This document shows, in pieces, positions 5,484 through 6,703 of a stretch of 6,703 nucleotides of DNA. Origin of the DNA: Candidatus Syntropharchaeum sp. (GTDB lineage Archaea; Halobacteriota; Syntropharchaeia; Alkanophagales; Methanospirareceae); contig JADHYP010000076.1 of NCBI GenBank assembly GCA_016782355.1, forward strand, positions 1 through 6,703, given 5' to 3'. The notes beneath the pieces were generated by a model, which made no database searches, was not told where the DNA came from, and saw only the letters and a list, made by a program, of their open reading frames with translations. Every line of letters starts with the position of its first letter. Positions within the stretch are counted from its first letter, which is position 1. Position numbers and translations under genes: made by a program.

Positions 5484-6086
5484 ATGAAGAAAAAGGAACT
5501 GGCAATCCTGTTAGAAACCGTAGAGGACATAAAGGAGCCGGATGTGGACGAGGAGCAATATTCAACGCCCTCTACGGTGGCTTCCGAATTACTTCATTTC
5601 GCTTTTATGAACGGTGATATCGAAAATCGTGTCGTGTATGACCTCGGATGTGGTAACGGAATACTGGGGATAGGAGCGAAATTATTGGGTGCGAAAGAAG
5701 TAGTAGCGATAGATAGAGACGAGCACGCGATAGAAGTTGCGCAAACGAATAGCAAGCGATTGGGTGTGGAAGTAGAATTCAAAAGGTGTGACGTGCGAGA
5801 AGTGGAAGGAAAATGCGATGCGGTGGTGATGAATCCCCCCTTTGGTGCGCAAAGGAAGAACAGGCATGCAGATAGAATATTTTTGGAAAAAGCGTTTGAA
5901 ATCGCGCCCGTTGTTTATTCTATACATAATGCCGGCAGTGAATCGTTTTTAAAAAGTCTTGTTCCTCATGCAGCGATTGTTCGTTTTCCAGTCGCATTTC
6001 CTTTGAAAAGGAGATTCTGGTTTCATAAAAAGGAAAAGAAGTTCATAGCGGCGGATATATACCGGATGGAGAGAAAGGGCGGATAA
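5484..6086 (+). CDS. METTL5-like RNA (rRNA) N6-adenine methyltransferase, archaeal type
   Basis: 200-residue SAM-dependent methyltransferase of the archaeal METTL5-like family, long annotated as predicted RNA methylase. The family-specific EEQYSTP sits at residues 23-29. The SAM-binding motif I DLGCGNGILGIGA is at 53-65, the acidic ribose-binding end of strand 2 is AIDRDE (75-80), and the catalytic NPPFG typical of amino-group (adenine N6) methylases is at 117-121. The C-terminal FPLKRRFWFHKKEKKF (172-187) is the basic RNA-facing stretch of the family. Human METTL5 modifies one adenosine in 18S rRNA with TRMT112 as partner; an equivalent 16S rRNA target is the inference here, and no Trm112 gene is in view. 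The length is normal and the start is ATG without a clear Shine-Dalgarno, fitting a very short leader. It is monocistronic and divergent from hppA. Confidence 0.88.
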   Translation: MKKKELAILLETVEDIKEPDVDEEQYSTPSTVASELLHFAFMNGDIENRVVYDLGCGNGILGIGAKLLGAKEVVAIDRDEHAIEVAQTNSKRLGVEVEFKRCDVREVEGKCDAVVMNPPFGAQRKNRHADRIFLEKAFEIAPVVYSIHNAGSESFLKSLVPHAAIVRFPVAFPLKRRFWFHKKEKKFIAADIYRMERKGG

Positions 6087-6087
6087 C

Positions 6088-6104
6088 GTCTTTACTTTTA
6101 TATT
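6088..6104 (+). terminator. T-rich terminator of the methyltransferase gene
   Basis: A pyrimidine-rich stretch, TCTTTACTTTTATATTT, begins two bases after the TAA stop (6084-6086). There is no hairpin. It is typical of archaeal T-rich termination, though its T runs are short. Confidence 0.4.
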
Positions 6105-6154
6105 TAACGCACTACCGATAATCTTTAGCGGCTCTTCGTATTGACCGGATTTTC

Positions 6155-6170
6155 AAATAAAAACAAAAAA
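6155..6170 (-). terminator. Oligo-T terminator after the PepSY pseudogene
   Basis: The minus strand reads TTTTTTGTTTTTATTT (6170-6155), starting seven bases after the TAA stop of the PepSY frame (6180-6178). This is the strongest T tract in the window. Together with the methyltransferase terminator it separates two convergent transcripts. Confidence 0.55.
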
Positions 6171-6177
6171 TGAGAGG

Positions 6178-6703
6178 TTAGCCTACATCGTAGACCAACC
6201 TCAAAACTTCTCCAGAATGTGCATCTATCCACGCGGCTGCTGGACATGGCAACTCCATTGACCTTATTCTGGAATCATCGAACTCTATCCACCACGCTAA
6301 CCTGATGTCGTTCGAGCCATTTTGAGGCACAGGGTAATTCGTGTCCATCCATACCTGTTTGGTTGACAGAAGATTGACCTTCGTGGAAAGTTCTTTACTC
6401 ATGTAGTTCTGCAAAATCGTCTCCGCGTCTTTCTTTGCGACTGTAGGAACTGGGCTGACGTCAATCTTTTCTTCTGGGATTGTCCATGTCTTATAGTAAC
6501 TCATAATATCCCCGGTATTTGGATTAACCCTGATCGTTATGCCATCGGATAGACAAAGTATCCCTGTATCCTCTCCAAATTGATTGGTAATGCACTGAAG
6601 ATATACAACTCCCCAGAGTTATCCTCAGGTCGGACATACTGTTCAGTCATGCGCAGATATCAATATGCTACTGCACTACGTGATATATCATAGAGAATAT
6701 ACC
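6178..6703 (-). pseudogene. PepSY-domain protein, 3' part, broken by a frameshift and an in-frame TGA
   Basis: The longest clean frame (6504-6178, 108 aa) is only the 3' piece. It contains a helix KKDAETILQNYM, then RLAWWIEFDD and AAWIDAHSGEVLRLVY, the shape of a PepSY/YcdB-type repeat, a family of usually secreted or membrane-anchored proteins. Upstream of its ATG the same frame stays open and reads ITIRVNPNTGDIMSYYKTW, the end of a preceding PepSY repeat, so the ATG at 6504 is internal. Further upstream the coding sense moves to another frame (YLRMTEQYVRPEDNSGELYI, then ALPIN). Restoring one T in the run at 6577-6579 joins the two as PINFGEDTG. Still further up, a TGA at 6662-6660 interrupts a sense-looking run SAVAY/YLRMTEQ. 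The 5' part lies outside the window, so any signal peptide or anchor is unseen. Two lesions suggest true decay, though sequencing error at the T run is possible. Confidence 0.72.

Noticed and set aside
6660..6662. TGA in the PepSY gene as selenocysteine or a reassigned codon
   Set aside because: No hairpin or redox context is evident, nearby intact genes (hppA, the kinase, cooT) use TGA as an ordinary stop, and a second lesion downstream points to decay.
1..6703. CRISPR arrays, tandem repeats, riboswitch-like leaders, phage or toxin-antitoxin modules
   Set aside because: No regularly spaced repeats, extended structured leaders or recognisable gene pairs of these kinds were seen on either strand.

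Overview
The window looks like chromosomal DNA of an archaeon, probably a euryarchaeote of the methanogen / anaerobic methane-oxidiser kind. The archaeal call rests on four things: a Clp1-like RNA kinase, an archaeal METTL5-type methylase, a tRNA-Leu without an encoded CCA tail, and TATA-box promoters with either leaderless starts or GGTGA-type Shine-Dalgarno sites. The finer placement is inference, leaning on the CooT-family nickel protein and the membrane pyrophosphatase.

Layout, left to right. (1) Positions 1-1216: a possible 3' end of an unidentified gene, then tRNA-Leu(UAG), then 40 bases later a polynucleotide 5'-hydroxyl kinase gene on the same strand. (2) Positions 1217-2221: a scar. 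The first ~74 codons of an unknown gene, with good start signals, run straight into the broken end of an ISAzo13-family insertion sequence lying on the opposite strand. The IS transposase is itself dead: it has an internal deletion with a frame change and has lost its C-terminal half. (3) Positions 2222-5360, all minus strand: a small CooT-family gene with its own promoter, preceded by a two-gene unit in which hppA (membrane proton pyrophosphatase, 709 aa) overlaps a cysteine-rich zinc-binding protein of unknown function. (4) Positions 5361-5483: a divergent promoter region containing a TATA element usable in both directions. (5) Positions 5484-6086: a METTL5-like RNA/rRNA adenine methyltransferase on the plus strand. 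(6) Positions 6178-6703: a PepSY-type protein gene on the minus strand, broken by a one-base frameshift and an in-frame TGA, running off the window.

Functionally this is mostly housekeeping: tRNA and RNA processing or modification (tRNA-Leu, kinase, methylase), pyrophosphate-driven proton pumping, and nickel handling. Two local decay zones (the IS scar and the PepSY pseudogene) are mixed in. I found no CRISPR array, phage module or complete new system. The best leads are the tRNA/RNA-kinase linkage, the zinc protein coupled to hppA, and the truncated gene at the IS junction.
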